NCBI RefSeq assembly: GCF_000172415.1 | Contig: NZ_ABLD01000025.1 | Span: forward strand, 1 to 64,000 | Reading direction: 5' to 3' | DNA length: 64,000 bases | From: Paraburkholderia graminis C4D1M | GTDB taxonomy: Bacteria; Pseudomonadota; Gammaproteobacteria; Burkholderiales; Burkholderiaceae | Shown here: in pieces, positions 33,145 to 42,547 of the stretch | Layout of the letters: every line of letters starts with the position of its first letter | Numbering within the stretch: position 1 is the stretch's first letter | Program-made: the position numbers and the translations under genes | Notes under the pieces: model-generated | Database searches by the model: none | Told to the model about the DNA's origin: nothing | The model's input: only the letters and a program-made list of their open reading frames with translations

Positions 33145-34185
33145 TTACGCCACTTCGATGATGACCTTCAACGCATGCGATCGGGCCGCATCGCCGAAAG
33201 TCTCGTAGGCTTTCAGTACATCGTCGAGCTTGAAGCGATGCGTGATCAGGCTCGCGGCGCTGAGCCGGCCGGCGTGCACGGTCTTTAACAGCATCGGCGT
33301 ACTGACCGTATCGACGAGACGCGTCGTGATCGAGATGTTGCGATCCCACAGCGATTCCAGATGCAGATCCGCCTTTACGCCATGCACGCCCACATTGGCG
33401 ATGACGCCGCCAGGCGCCACCAGCGCCTGGCATAACTCGAAAGTCTCGGGCACACCCACGGCCTCGATCACGCAATCCGCGCTCGTTCCGGCGGTGAGCT
33501 TCATGAGCTTTGCCACCGGATCGTCGACGCCGCTATCGATGCACGCCGTCGCCCCGAAGCGCGACGCCACTTCCAGACGGTAAGGGTCGCGGTCGATCAT
33601 CACTATCTGCGCCGGCGAATAGAACTGCGCGGTAAGCAGCGACGCGAGCCCGATCGGCCCCGCGCCGACAATCGCCACCGTGCTTCCCGGTTCAACCTTG
33701 CCGTTGAGAACACCGCATTCAAAGCCGGTCGGCAGGATGTCGGAAAGCATCACTAGCGCCTCTTCGTCCGCGCCTTGGGGAATGCGGTACAAGCTTGTTT
33801 CGGCGTGAGGAATGCGCACGTACTCCGCTTGCGTGCCGTCGACCCTGTTGCCAAGAATCCATCCGCCCGTCGCGCAGTGTGAGTACATTCCGCGCCGGCA
33901 GTAGTCGCACTTGCCACACGACGAAATGCACGAGATGAGCACAGGGTCACCCGCTTTCAGCGTGCTCACGGCAGCGCCAACCTGATAGACGATTCCCACT
34001 CCTTCATGGCCGAGAATGCGCCCCGGCTCGCAGGTGGGGACATCGCCCTTCAGGATATGCAGGTCGGTGCCGCAGATCGTCGTGCGTGTCACCTTGACGA
34101 TGGCGTCGGTGGGCGACGCGAGTTCCGGCATCGGCCGCTTGTCGAGCGATTTTTTTCCGGCGCCGTGATAAACCAGTGCTTTCAC
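33145..34185 (-). CDS. Zinc-dependent alcohol dehydrogenase
   Basis: 346 residues of the classical zinc MDR family. Catalytic zinc ligands: Cys in TICGTDLHIL, His-Glu in GHEGVGIV, and the structural zinc cysteines in CISSCGKCDYCRRGMYSHC. NAD-binding loop VAIVGAGPIGLASLLTAQF. It lies 40 bases downstream of the broken UspA gene, same strand. Substrate unknown: relatives oxidise ethanol, butanediol or formaldehyde-type alcohols. Confidence 0.87.
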   Translation of the reverse strand: MKALVYHGAGKKSLDKRPMPELASPTDAIVKVTRTTICGTDLHILKGDVPTCEPGRILGHEGVGIVYQVGAAVSTLKAGDPVLISCISSCGKCDYCRRGMYSHCATGGWILGNRVDGTQAEYVRIPHAETSLYRIPQGADEEALVMLSDILPTGFECGVLNGKVEPGSTVAIVGAGPIGLASLLTAQFYSPAQIVMIDRDPYRLEVASRFGATACIDSGVDDPVAKLMKLTAGTSADCVIEAVGVPETFELCQALVAPGGVIANVGVHGVKADLHLESLWDRNISITTRLVDTVSTPMLLKTVHAGRLSAASLITHRFKLDDVLKAYETFGDAARSHALKVIIEVA

Positions 34186-34227
34186 GAGATGACTCCAATG
34201 ATCAGAGAGACGAGCGGCCGGATTGTG

Positions 34228-34610
34228 TCAAAGCGGCGCCTCGCGCTTTGCGTCAGTGGGCTCGCGAACCAGCAGAACGGGGCACGTCGCATGGCGGACG
34301 AAACGCTCGGCAACGCTGCCGATCACCATGCGCCGCAATCCGCGCCGTCCGTGAGTGCCCATCACAACAAGGTCCGCGCCGCTCCACTGAACGAAGCGCA
34401 GCAACGTGCCGGCGATGTCTTCGGCGATGCCCCGGGTTTCCACGATCTCCGTGTCGCCCACGACGTCCATCTCGCGCATCTGTTTCTGTGCGCCATCGAG
34501 CAGCGTGGTTCCGACCTGCCGCGCGAGAGCTTCGTCAACTGAATCGCTTCGCTCAGCGCGCGCTTGGCTGCGTCGCTGCCGTCGAGTGCCACCACGATGT
34601 GTGCGTACAT
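34228..34610 (-). pseudogene. Universal stress protein UspA, frameshifted with internal deletion
   Basis: From ATG 34610 (GGAGG seven bases upstream) the frame reads MYAHIVVALDGSDAAKRAL, the UspA start. After about 26 codons, near 34530, the family match moves to another frame and continues as LARQVGTTLLDGAQKQMREM through the ATP-binding tail GADLVVMGTHGRRGLRRMVIGS, RHATCPVLLVRE to stop 34228. About 20-30 residues of the normal middle are absent, so both a shift and a deletion have happened. A full protein cannot be made. Confidence 0.78.
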
Positions 34611-34695
34611 GTTTGCCTCCGCCCGATCTGCACGTTTCCGTCGACCGTTGCGGCAGCGAAAGCCACCTGGAGCAGCGAGTCGATGAGAGAATCAT

Positions 34696-34986
34696 GAGCG
34701 CGTATCCGCATCTGACGATTGACCTGCGTCAACGAGGTCGCAGGGCCGCGCACCGTGCGCATCGTTTGATTTAGTGCAACGCTCGTGGCGGAAAGAACGA
34801 CTGGCAACGGACGGCGCGAGGAGGCGCCCGCCTATGCGCTCGTCGAAACGGGCACTGGCATGTTGAATGTATTGGTGATGAGGAGACAGCGTCAGAGCGG
34901 GGTCTGGCCGCTGGTGGTGGCAATGCTTGGGGGCAATGCTCGGAGCGCCGCTGATGTGAGCAAGCGGCCGCTACGCAGTCAGGCGA
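34696..34986. other. Intergenic, nothing recognised
   Basis: Between the broken UspA gene and a small membrane-protein gene. Short frames without motifs. Confidence 0.4.
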
Positions 34987-35178
34987 TCACGAGTTGCCGT
35001 CGCGTGCGGAATTGAGTAGCCACACGAAGCACGCAACGCCGCCGACCACACCGGCAATGCCATAACGAAAAAATGACGGCTCGTCGAACAGCAAGCCGCG
35101 GATCGACACCCCTATGCCCCCGAGCGCCACAAAAACGGCGATCGCCGAAAATAACATCCTGCCGTCCGAGCTAGTCAT
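34987..35178 (-). CDS. Small two-segment membrane protein
   Basis: 63 residues. GGAGG lies six bases before ATG 35178 (a longer frame to 35283 has no such site). Two hydrophobic stretches, MLFSAIAVFVALGGIGVSI and YGIAGVVGGVACFVWLL, joined by a short polar loop, predict a hairpin in the inner membrane. No family recognised. It is a separate transcription unit between the stress genes and the porin gene. Confidence 0.6.
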   Translation of the reverse strand: MTSSDGRMLFSAIAVFVALGGIGVSIRGLLFDEPSFFRYGIAGVVGGVACFVWLLNSARDGNS

Positions 35179-35325
35179 GATGTCCTCCAACGCGATGATT
35201 AAAGTCGTAACGACATCATCGGTCAGAAGACGTGGGCGCTCTTGATCGAGGTCAAGCGTACGAGCCGCGATGGTGCGACGCATTGCGCTCTGTCTTCGAC
35301 GGCTGCAAATTAACGGCTAAATCCA

Positions 35326-35353
35326 GGCGGATTCCCGCTCACAGAAATCCGCC
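35326..35353 (-). terminator. Hairpin after porin gene, possible terminator
   Basis: Inverted repeat GGCGGATT (35326-35333) / AATCCGCC (35346-35353) with a 12-base loop, just past the porin stop at 35362. The T-run beyond it is poor (TGGATTT), so termination would be weak or Rho-assisted. Confidence 0.4.
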
Positions 35354-35361
35354 GCGCCGCT

Positions 35362-36510
35362 TCAGAACGAATGGCGCATGCCGATGCGCACATCAGCCTG
35401 CGTGCTGGTCGACGACGGCGTGAAGCTATAGCCGATCACCGCATTCACACCATCCGATGCGCGCAGATAATCGCCCGAGATGTACACATCCGTGCGTTTC
35501 GACAACAGGTAGTGAAGCCCGAGCGAGCCCTGATTCCAGTGGTTTCCTTCGAATCGCGTGTGCTGATAGCCGCCGTAGAGCATCAACGCCGGCGTGAACG
35601 TATACGAAGCGCCGCCTTCATAAACCTGCATATGCGAGGTCTGACCAAGGCCCTTGATCGTCGTGTAAGTGAAGTTGCCGCTCAGCATCACATTGCCGAT
35701 CGTATAAGCGGCGCCGACTGCAAACGCGCCCTGCCTGTCGACCGGAAATGAAGTCGAGCTATACAGATCTGTAACCGCGCCGGTTGCAGGATCGACGGAA
35801 ACGGTCGGCCTGCCGAGGAAAGTATGCGTGCCGATCATCGCGTACGGATCGAATGCATAGATGCCGAACGGGTTGTTCAACTGCGTATAAGCGGCGCCCA
35901 TGTTGAACGGACCGTGCTCATAGCGTGCGCCCACGCTCCACGCACTTTTCTGATGGACGTCGCCGGCCGTGTTGCCGAACGAGTACATGCCGCCGAAAGA
36001 AAAGCCGGATATATCGGCGGAGAGAAATTTGATCGAGTTAGGCAGCCGGTCGCCGTTCATCCGGTCGAAGTCGCCCTGGTGGATCGCGTAACCGCTTGCC
36101 CACGCGGATATGTTGTACAGGTACGCGAATTCTTCGGTCATGTCGAGCTGGTTACCAAACGACAAGGTGCCCAAGTTGTTCTTCAGACCGACATACGCCT
36201 GGCGTCCGAACTCAGCGCCACCGAATCCGAGTTGTCCATTGCCTACGTGGAAACCCGACTCGAGTACGAATACCGCCTGCAAGCCGCCGCCGAGATCTTC
36301 GACGCCCTTGAAGCCGATCCGGTTGCCATACGAAATGCCGTCGTCGAACTTAACCTGGTGGGAACCACCGGCGTTGTTCACGTACGTAATGCCGGCGTCC
36401 AGAATGCCGTACAGCGTGACGCTGCTTTGTGCATGGACAGCCGTTGGCGCACATACCGCGCTTGCTGCAATAGCGAGTCCCGAAAGACTGACGGCATTTC
36501 TCTTCTTCAT
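35362..36510 (-). CDS. Gram-negative general porin (Burkholderia OmpC-like)
   Basis: 382 residues. Signal peptide NAVSLSGLAIAASAVCAPTAVHA then QSSVTLYGILDAGITYVNN, the classic start of Burkholderia trimeric porins. The body alternates aromatic beta-strands and loops with motifs such as RQAYVGLKNNLGTLSFGNQ (the constriction region) and ends ADVRIGMRHSF, with the C-terminal Phe recognised by the outer-membrane assembly machinery. GGGAG seven bases before ATG 36510. Allows small hydrophilic solutes to diffuse in; might serve the adjacent choline genes. Confidence 0.92.
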   Translation of the reverse strand: MKKRNAVSLSGLAIAASAVCAPTAVHAQSSVTLYGILDAGITYVNNAGGSHQVKFDDGISYGNRIGFKGVEDLGGGLQAVFVLESGFHVGNGQLGFGGAEFGRQAYVGLKNNLGTLSFGNQLDMTEEFAYLYNISAWASGYAIHQGDFDRMNGDRLPNSIKFLSADISGFSFGGMYSFGNTAGDVHQKSAWSVGARYEHGPFNMGAAYTQLNNPFGIYAFDPYAMIGTHTFLGRPTVSVDPATGAVTDLYSSTSFPVDRQGAFAVGAAYTIGNVMLSGNFTYTTIKGLGQTSHMQVYEGGASYTFTPALMLYGGYQHTRFEGNHWNQGSLGLHYLLSKRTDVYISGDYLRASDGVNAVIGYSFTPSSTSTQADVRIGMRHSF

Positions 36511-36777
36511 CTAATTCTCCCCTGCTCTATGCCTGCGCAACTCGTTGGATAAAGCGATCCCTGCCGCGCGGCTTTCAGGCGTGCGGCATTTCTCGCATGA
36601 CGGGCAGTTCGAAACCGGTTGAGACCGGTCGATAAGACCTGGCTGCTATTTGTTGAGCATTAAAATTCCGCCAGGCCGGCATCGACGAGTCAAGAATACG
36701 GGTCCAGATTTACGGCGAATCGATTGGATGCGACATGAATCTGTCGCCTCGCGACCTGGCGATTGCAATGGCCTTTG

Positions 36778-37731
36778 TTATTTCACACCGAGCGCTGTTT
36801 GCACGGCTTGCAATCCATTGGCGCCATTCGCGGTGCTCACGCCGTCGAGCCACGATTTGAGCAGATCGGGATGACGCTTGAGTGCTTCGGTTGCGGCCAC
36901 ATCGACACTGGTTTTCTTTTCCAGTACTTCGGTAATCACGCCGTTTTCCAAATCGACGTTAAACGTAAGTTGCCTGAAAAGACGGCCGACATTCGGACAC
37001 TGCTCCGCATAGCCGCTGCGCGCAACGGTGTTCACGGTGGCGCCGCCGTAGTTCGGACCAAAGTACTTGTCGCCTCCGTCCAGATACGACAGTTTGAACT
37101 TCGTATTCATCACATGCGGCTCCCACGCAAGAAAGACGATCCACTTCTTCTCGCGCACGGCCCGCTCCACTTGCGTGAGCATGCCTGTCTCACTCGATTC
37201 CACGACTTTCCAGCTATCGAGTCCGAACGCCTTGTCATCCACCATTTTCTTGATGTTCTGGTTGGCCGGCGCGCCCGGTTCAATGCCGTATATCTTGCTG
37301 TCGAACTTGTCGGCATTCTTCGCGAGATCCGCGAACGAATGGACGCCGGCCGCCGCCACATAGTCGGGCACGGCAAGCGTGAACTTCGCATTGCTCAGGT
37401 TCGGATGCACGACCACGATCGACTTTTCTTCTTCGAAAGGTTTGACGACCGGCGCCTGCGCGGGCATCCAGTTGCCGAGGAATACGTCGATTTGCCCTTT
37501 TTTCAGGCCCTGGTACGTAATCGGCACCGACAGGTTAGCCACCTTCTGCTTATAGCCGAGCGCCTTCAGCACGACGCCGGTCATCGCATTCGTTGCGTCG
37601 ATGTCGGTCCATCCCGGCCCCGCCATGTTGACCTGCATGCACGATTGCGGCTCGGCGGCCGACGCAAAGCTCGCCGCCGCGCATAGCAGCGCAACGCCGG
37701 ACATGGCCTGTTTGAATAGCTTGTTCATCAT
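36778..37731 (-). CDS. choX: Choline / quaternary-ammonium ABC substrate-binding protein (ChoX-like)
   Basis: 317 residues of the OpuAC/ProX type-II binding fold. Signal KQAMSGVALLCAAASFASA, then QVNMAGPGWTDIDATNAMTG. Trp-rich box residues for a trimethylammonium group are visible (GPGWTDI, LGNWMPAQAP, FLAWEPHVMN), and NQNIKKMVDDKAFGL is a family feature. No permease or ATPase is adjacent, so it must work with a transporter encoded elsewhere. It is about 75 bases downstream of the choline sulfatase gene on the same strand, which favours choline (or choline sulfate) as ligand. Confidence 0.85.
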   Translation of the reverse strand: MMNKLFKQAMSGVALLCAAASFASAAEPQSCMQVNMAGPGWTDIDATNAMTGVVLKALGYKQKVANLSVPITYQGLKKGQIDVFLGNWMPAQAPVVKPFEEEKSIVVVHPNLSNAKFTLAVPDYVAAAGVHSFADLAKNADKFDSKIYGIEPGAPANQNIKKMVDDKAFGLDSWKVVESSETGMLTQVERAVREKKWIVFLAWEPHVMNTKFKLSYLDGGDKYFGPNYGGATVNTVARSGYAEQCPNVGRLFRQLTFNVDLENGVITEVLEKKTSVDVAATEALKRHPDLLKSWLDGVSTANGANGLQAVQTALGVK

Positions 37732-37804
37732 CGCGGCTTCCTGTGGGTGGGTGAATCGTTAGCGTGGAGCGTCGGGCGTAGCGGTGCAAGACAAGTGGGA
37801 CAAC

Positions 37805-39343
37805 TCAGTGCGCGACCGCGGGAAAGCGCGCCATCGCCTCCAGCGTATCGAGGTCGATGTGGTTGCGCATATAGCGCTGGCTTGCATCGACGAGCGGTTG
37901 CCAGTCCCATGAAGCAACGGTGCCTTGCGTGGTCGCGGCGAAGTGAAAACGGCGACGACGCTGGCTCTGCAGCACTTCCTGATGCAGCTCGGCGAGATTC
38001 CAGCGAGCGGCAATTTCTTTGCGGAATGCTTCGACCTGAGCGGCGTACTCCGCGTTGAATGCGAGATTCGCGCGCTCCAGCGGATCGGCCTGCACGTCAT
38101 AGAGCTGATCCGGATCGACCGGCGTGTGAATGAACTTGAAGCGCCCGCGCCGAAGCATCACGATCGGTGCAATTGCACCTTCAGCGAGGTACTCGCCGAT
38201 CGCTTCATCATGACCGCCCCGCTCTCCCAGAAGATGCGGCATGAGACTATGTCCGTCGAGCGAATCGGGCCACGCCGCGGGTGGTTCGCCACGCGCGAGT
38301 TCGACAAGCGTGGGCAGCAGATCGAGATGCGATACCGAAGCACTCACACGATGCGCGTCGAATTGCTGCGGCGCATGCACGATCAGCGGCACGCGGCAAC
38401 CACCTTCGAAGAACGTCATCTTGTACCAGAGTCCGCGCTCGCCGAGCATTTCGCCGTGGTCGGAAGTGACGACAATGATCGTATCGTTCGCGAGCCCGGC
38501 CTCTTCCAATGCTTCGAGAATCGCGCCGAACTGATCGTCGACATAGGAAATTGCGCCGTAATACGCACGCCGTGCGTTGCGGATCTGCTGCCCCGTCGGC
38601 GGCGTGCGATCGGTTTCGCAAACGTGACGCAGGCGCTTCGAATGCGGATCGGCTTCGTCGAATGAGTCGCGGTGCGTGGGCATGTCGATCTCTTCGTCCT
38701 GGTACATGTCCCAGTACTTCTGCGGAATCGCATACGGATCGTGTGGATGCGTCAGCGAGGCGACCATGCAGAACGGCCGCGCATCTTTACCCGCGTGACG
38801 TTCGCGCGCGATGTCGAAGAGCTTCTGGCGCGTGGTGAACGTCACTTCATCGTCGAAATCGAGCTGGTTGGTGCGCACGCAAGGGCCGGCGTCGATCACG
38901 GAACTCATGTTGTGATACCACGTAGGGCGCGCTTCGAAGTCGTCCCAATTCGGTGTCCAGCCAAAGTCGGCGGGATAAATGTCGGTAGTGAGGCGGTCTT
39001 CGAAACCGTGCAACTGATCGGCGCCACAGAAATGCATCTTGCCGGAGAGAATCGTGCGATAGCCTTCCGCGCGTAGATAATGCGCGAATGTCAGCGTTTG
39101 CGACGGAAATTCTGCTGCGTTGTCGTAAGCGCCAATTGCCGACGGCAGCTTGCCGGAGAGAAACGAGAAACGCGACGGCGCGCATAACGGGCTCGCGCAG
39201 TACGCGGAATCGAAAACCACACCCTGCTTTGCCAGACGATCGAGGTTGGGTGTTCGGGTGAGCGGGTGGCCGTACGCGGAGAGCGCGAACGGAGTCATCT
39301 GGTCGGCCATCAGAATAAGAATATTCTTTTTGCTGTCAAGCAT
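37805..39343 (-). CDS. betC: Choline-sulfatase
   Basis: 512 residues. The sulfatase signature is ASPLCAPSRFS, where Cys54 (C-A-P-S-R) is matured to formylglycine; Cys54 is also the position in the studied rhizobial BetC. Metal ligands: N-terminal ILILMADQMTPFAL with Asp14 and the late SDHGEMLG. The C-terminal segment ending near MRNHIDLDTLEAMARFP is typical of BetC and helps oligomerisation. Hydrolyses choline-O-sulfate to choline and sulfate in the cytoplasm, feeding choline to betaine synthesis. Divergent from a LysR gene with 177 bases between, the usual arrangement for its regulator. Confidence 0.92.
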   Translation of the reverse strand: MLDSKKNILILMADQMTPFALSAYGHPLTRTPNLDRLAKQGVVFDSAYCASPLCAPSRFSFLSGKLPSAIGAYDNAAEFPSQTLTFAHYLRAEGYRTILSGKMHFCGADQLHGFEDRLTTDIYPADFGWTPNWDDFEARPTWYHNMSSVIDAGPCVRTNQLDFDDEVTFTTRQKLFDIARERHAGKDARPFCMVASLTHPHDPYAIPQKYWDMYQDEEIDMPTHRDSFDEADPHSKRLRHVCETDRTPPTGQQIRNARRAYYGAISYVDDQFGAILEALEEAGLANDTIIVVTSDHGEMLGERGLWYKMTFFEGGCRVPLIVHAPQQFDAHRVSASVSHLDLLPTLVELARGEPPAAWPDSLDGHSLMPHLLGERGGHDEAIGEYLAEGAIAPIVMLRRGRFKFIHTPVDPDQLYDVQADPLERANLAFNAEYAAQVEAFRKEIAARWNLAELHQEVLQSQRRRRFHFAATTQGTVASWDWQPLVDASQRYMRNHIDLDTLEAMARFPAVAH

Positions 39344-39459
39344 TGGAGCGCGCCTCGAATAAAATCATGAATGTCAGTGCAAGTACCTGTGCCGGTGCAT
39401 CTGCAACAACAGCCGCATTTGAGCGGTGCTCTTGGAGCGCGTGCGGCATCAACATCACT

Positions 39460-39494
39460 ATTGCCGTTCAATTCGGCGCTGTGAAGACGGCAAT
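39460..39494. promoter_or_regulatory. Inverted repeat in the betC / LysR divergent promoter
   Basis: Perfect arms ATTGCCGT (39460-39467) and ACGGCAAT (39487-39494) with 19 bases between, located 26 bases before the LysR gene. Also a direct repeat CAATTCGG/CAATTCGT. A plausible site for the LysR protein, acting on both promoters. Confidence 0.45.
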
Positions 39495-39520
39495 TCGTTA
39501 TGTGCCTATAAGGGGGCGTT

Positions 39521-40435
39521 ATGTCGAGGCAGGATCGCTTGCCGCCAATGCAGGCATTGACGATGTTCGAATCCGCCGCGCGTCTCGCGAGCTTTACGGC
39601 AGCCGCGCGCGAGTTGGGCTCCACGCAGCCGGCAGTGAGCCAGCGCATCGTGCAACTGGAAGAAACGCTGGGCGCGCCGCTTTTCGAGCGCGGTCATCGT
39701 GGCGTGCGGCTCACGGAAGACGGCGAGCGCCTTTTTGAAGCCGTGCGTCATGCGCTCGACACGATCCGCGTTGCCACCGCCCAAATCCGCGCGCGCCGCA
39801 CGCCGCAAACGCTTACGCTATCCACCGACTTCGGCTTCGCAACCTATTGGCTCATGCCTCGGCTTTCGCAATTCAAGGCACTCATGCCCGATGTCGATGT
39901 CAAGATCATTACGTCGCAAAGCGTATTCGATCCATCGCACGATCAGGCCGATGTGGCGATTGCATTCGGCGACGAACATGCGGACTGGAATGCACGCAGC
40001 GTGGTCAAGCTTTTTCCCGAGCGTGTGACGCCAGTGTGCAGTCCGGCGTTTTTCGCGGCGCATCCGCCGCTCACGTCGCCCTCCGAACTGCTCACGCTGC
40101 CGCTGCTTCATCTTGAACCCACGCAGCCGGCGCGCTGGCTGTCATGGGCCGACTGGTTCGCGGCGCATGGTCTTGTCGCGCCCGCCGCGCATCGCGGCAT
40201 CACGTTCAACAGCTTCACGCTCGTCGCGCATGCGGCGATCATGGGCCAGGGCGTGGCACTCGGCTGGGCGCCGCTCATCGACGAATTGCTTGCAACGGGG
40301 CAGCTCGTCGAACTATTCGATGCACCGGTCGTCACCGAGCGCGGCTATATGCTGGTCACGCAACGCGCGGCCACGCCGGCCGTCGACGCTTTCCGCCAAT
40401 GGCTGCTCGGCGAATGCGGGCTCGACGCGGAATGA
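39521..40435 (+). CDS. LysR-family regulator of choline-sulfate use (GcvA-like)
   Basis: 304 residues. HTH: LPPMQALTMFESAARLASFTAAARELGSTQPAVSQRIVQLE, the opening shared by GcvA-type LysR proteins; effector domain LTLSTDFGFATYWLMPRLSQF, DVKIITSQSVFDPSHDQADV, AIMGQGVALGWAPLIDELLA. LysR genes of this type sit divergent to betC in many proteobacteria and control it, so that role is inferred from the shared 177-base promoter region. Confidence 0.88.
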   Translation: MSRQDRLPPMQALTMFESAARLASFTAAARELGSTQPAVSQRIVQLEETLGAPLFERGHRGVRLTEDGERLFEAVRHALDTIRVATAQIRARRTPQTLTLSTDFGFATYWLMPRLSQFKALMPDVDVKIITSQSVFDPSHDQADVAIAFGDEHADWNARSVVKLFPERVTPVCSPAFFAAHPPLTSPSELLTLPLLHLEPTQPARWLSWADWFAAHGLVAPAAHRGITFNSFTLVAHAAIMGQGVALGWAPLIDELLATGQLVELFDAPVVTERGYMLVTQRAATPAVDAFRQWLLGECGLDAE

Positions 40436-40568
40436 CGCTCGGACGCTCTGACGCTCCCGTTCCATTGCCACGGCGATTCGCTTCTATCCGCCTCGCGCAC
40501 GGATTTGCTCTACTGCGACGATGCATGCCGCGTCCGCGGCATGAGCCTATCGTCTATGTGGAGAGCGC

Positions 40569-41444
40569 ATGTCCGCCGATTCCCGTCCAGATCAACTGGT
40601 TCTCACCGTTGCGTGTCCGAGCGCCGCGGGCCAGGTTGCCGCCGTTGTCGGCTTTCTCGACCGGCATCATTGTTATATCGACGAACTCACCGTTTTCGAC
40701 GACGATCTCAGCGAACGCTTCTTCGTGCGCTGCGTCTTTCACGGCGTGAACAGCAACGAGACGCTGAATATCTCGGCGCTCAAACGCGAATTCGAGTCTA
40801 TTGCCGAGCGCTTTCATATGCAGTGGGCGATGCATGATGTCGGCACGCGACCCAAGGTTCTGATCATGGTGTCGAAGCTCGAGCACTGTCTTGCCGACCT
40901 GTTGTTCCGCTGGCGAATGGGCGAACTGAAAATGGACATTGTCGGTATCGGCTCGAATCATCGCGATTTCGAGCCACTCGCGCAGCAACATGGATTGCCG
41001 TTTCATCATCTGCCTATTACGGCCGATACCAAGCCGCAACAGGAAGCGCGTCTGCTGGATCTGTTCGAGACTTCCGGGGCCGAACTGATGATTCTCGCGC
41101 GCTATATGCAGATTCTTTCGGGCGAGACGAGCCGTGCGCTCGCCGGGCGCGCGATCAACATTCACCACTCGTTTTTGCCTGGGTTCAAGGGCGCGAAACC
41201 CTATCACCAGGCGCATGCGCGCGGCGTCAAACTGATCGGTGCAACGGCGCACTTCGTGACCGACGATCTCGACGAAGGTCCGATCATCGAGCAAGTGGTC
41301 GAACGCGTCGATCATTCGTATAGTCCGGACAGGCTGCTCGCCACCGGCCGCGACGTCGAATGCATTACGCTTGCTCGCGCAGTGAAAGCGTTTATCGAGC
41401 GGCGTGTGTTTATCAATGGCGATAGAACGGTCGTTCTACAATAA
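40569..41444 (+). CDS. purU: Formyltetrahydrofolate deformylase
   Basis: 291 residues: N-terminal ACT domain (LVLTVACPSAAGQVAAVVGF, residues 10-80) and a formyl-transferase-fold C-terminal domain with the catalytic Asn-His-Asp set in INIHHSFLPGFKGAKPYHQA and TDDLDEGPIIEQ. It hydrolyses 10-formyl-THF to formate and THF. In betaine-degrading bacteria purU is often in the catabolic island, since demethylation overloads the one-carbon pool, and its place between betC and the gbc/dgc genes fits that. Convergent with the betaine-binding protein gene. Confidence 0.92.
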   Translation: MSADSRPDQLVLTVACPSAAGQVAAVVGFLDRHHCYIDELTVFDDDLSERFFVRCVFHGVNSNETLNISALKREFESIAERFHMQWAMHDVGTRPKVLIMVSKLEHCLADLLFRWRMGELKMDIVGIGSNHRDFEPLAQQHGLPFHHLPITADTKPQQEARLLDLFETSGAELMILARYMQILSGETSRALAGRAINIHHSFLPGFKGAKPYHQAHARGVKLIGATAHFVTDDLDEGPIIEQVVERVDHSYSPDRLLATGRDVECITLARAVKAFIERRVFINGDRTVVLQ

Positions 41445-41461
41445 CATCACAGCACAAAAAA

Positions 41462-41488
41462 ACGCCGCTTCTGGAAAAGAAGCGGCGT
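41462..41488 (-). terminator. Rho-independent terminator of the betaine-binding protein gene
   Basis: Perfect 10-base stem ACGCCGCTTC / GAAGCGGCGT with a 7-base loop. On the minus strand the stem is followed by TTTTTTTG, so it ends the gene at 41524-42381; on the plus strand the downstream run is poor, but the hairpin may still slow purU transcription. Confidence 0.85.
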
Positions 41489-41523
41489 CTTGTCGTATCG
41501 CCTATATCGGCAAACAGAGCAGA

Positions 41524-42381
41524 TTACTTCACCCAGCTATCCACCCGATCGCTATGCGCGCCGATCCACGCATCGGCTGCGGCGGTCGGCTTCTCGCCGT
41601 TTTGCGTCGCGAGCATCACGCTGTCGATCTCGCCCGGCTTCCACTGGAACTTCTTCAGGAACGCAACCACCTGCGGCGCCTTCTTTTCCAGTTCCGGATT
41701 CACGACGCTATCGACGTGCTCCGCTTCGCCGAATACCTTCTTCGGATCTTCGAGGAATTTCAGCTTGTACTTCGCGAACATCCAGTGCGGTTTCCAGCCG
41801 GTCACGATGATCGGCTTGCTCGCCGCTTCCGAACGCGCGAGTTCCGCAGTCATTGCGCTGCCCGAACTGGGCATCAGCTTGTAGTCGAGTCCATACGCCT
41901 TGATGGCCTCGCTGGTTTTTTGCATCACGCCCGCGCCGGCGTCGATACCGACGATACGCGAGCCGAATTCCGCTTTCTTCGCTTCGAGATCGCCGACCGT
42001 TTTCACGTCGAGATTATCCGGCACGATCAGACCGATCTTCGCGTCGTTAAAGTTCGGCCCGAGGTCGACCACCTTCTCCTTGAAGTTGTTCCAGTACGCC
42101 CCATGCGTAACCGGCAGCCACGCGGACAGCGTCGCGTCGAGATCGCCGCGCGCCACGCCTTGCCACATCACGCCGGCCGCGACCGGCACGAGTTGAACCT
42201 GATAGCCGAGACGTTTCTCGATCACGCGTGCAGCGACGTTGGACGTCGCCACGCTGTCGTCCCAGCCTTCCACGTAGCCGATTTTGATGGTCGGCTTCGT
42301 ATCCGCCGAAACGCTCACGCTGCTTGCTGCCAGCGCCGCGCTCAGGGTGCTCAACACCAATATCTTTCTGATCAGTCTCAT
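41524..42381 (-). CDS. Glycine-betaine ABC substrate-binding protein
   Basis: 285 residues. ATG 42381 has GGGAGA seven bases upstream. Signal peptide LIRKILVLSTLSAALAASSVSVSA; the mature part KIGYVEGWDDSVATSNVAAR and LSAWLPVTHGAYWNNF, GWKPHWMFAKYKLKFLEDP gives the aromatic box residues for a quaternary ammonium (OpuAC family). An orphan in the window, presumably using an ABC core encoded elsewhere. Followed by a strong terminator; located right after the gbcB gene, with about 165 bases between. Confidence 0.87.
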   Translation of the reverse strand: MRLIRKILVLSTLSAALAASSVSVSADTKPTIKIGYVEGWDDSVATSNVAARVIEKRLGYQVQLVPVAAGVMWQGVARGDLDATLSAWLPVTHGAYWNNFKEKVVDLGPNFNDAKIGLIVPDNLDVKTVGDLEAKKAEFGSRIVGIDAGAGVMQKTSEAIKAYGLDYKLMPSSGSAMTAELARSEAASKPIIVTGWKPHWMFAKYKLKFLEDPKKVFGEAEHVDSVVNPELEKKAPQVVAFLKKFQWKPGEIDSVMLATQNGEKPTAAADAWIGAHSDRVDSWVK

Positions 42382-42531
42382 CGCCGTTCTCCCGTTCACT
42401 TCCACAAACAACCCAATGAGCATTTAGAATCGCCAGCCAGAATTGCCCAGTAACGTTGTTTTGCGACACGCAGTTGTCCGCATGCGACCTGGTTAATCTG
42501 CGTGCCCGGCCACTAGCGACAACTGCTTTTC

Positions 42532-42547
42532 CTGGCGCGCGCGCCAG
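42532..42547. repeat. 16-base GC palindrome after gbcB
   Basis: CTGGCGCGCGCGCCAG directly follows the gbcB stop codon on the minus strand. There is no T-run, so a simple terminator is unlikely; it may stall polymerase or protect the mRNA end. Confidence 0.4.
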
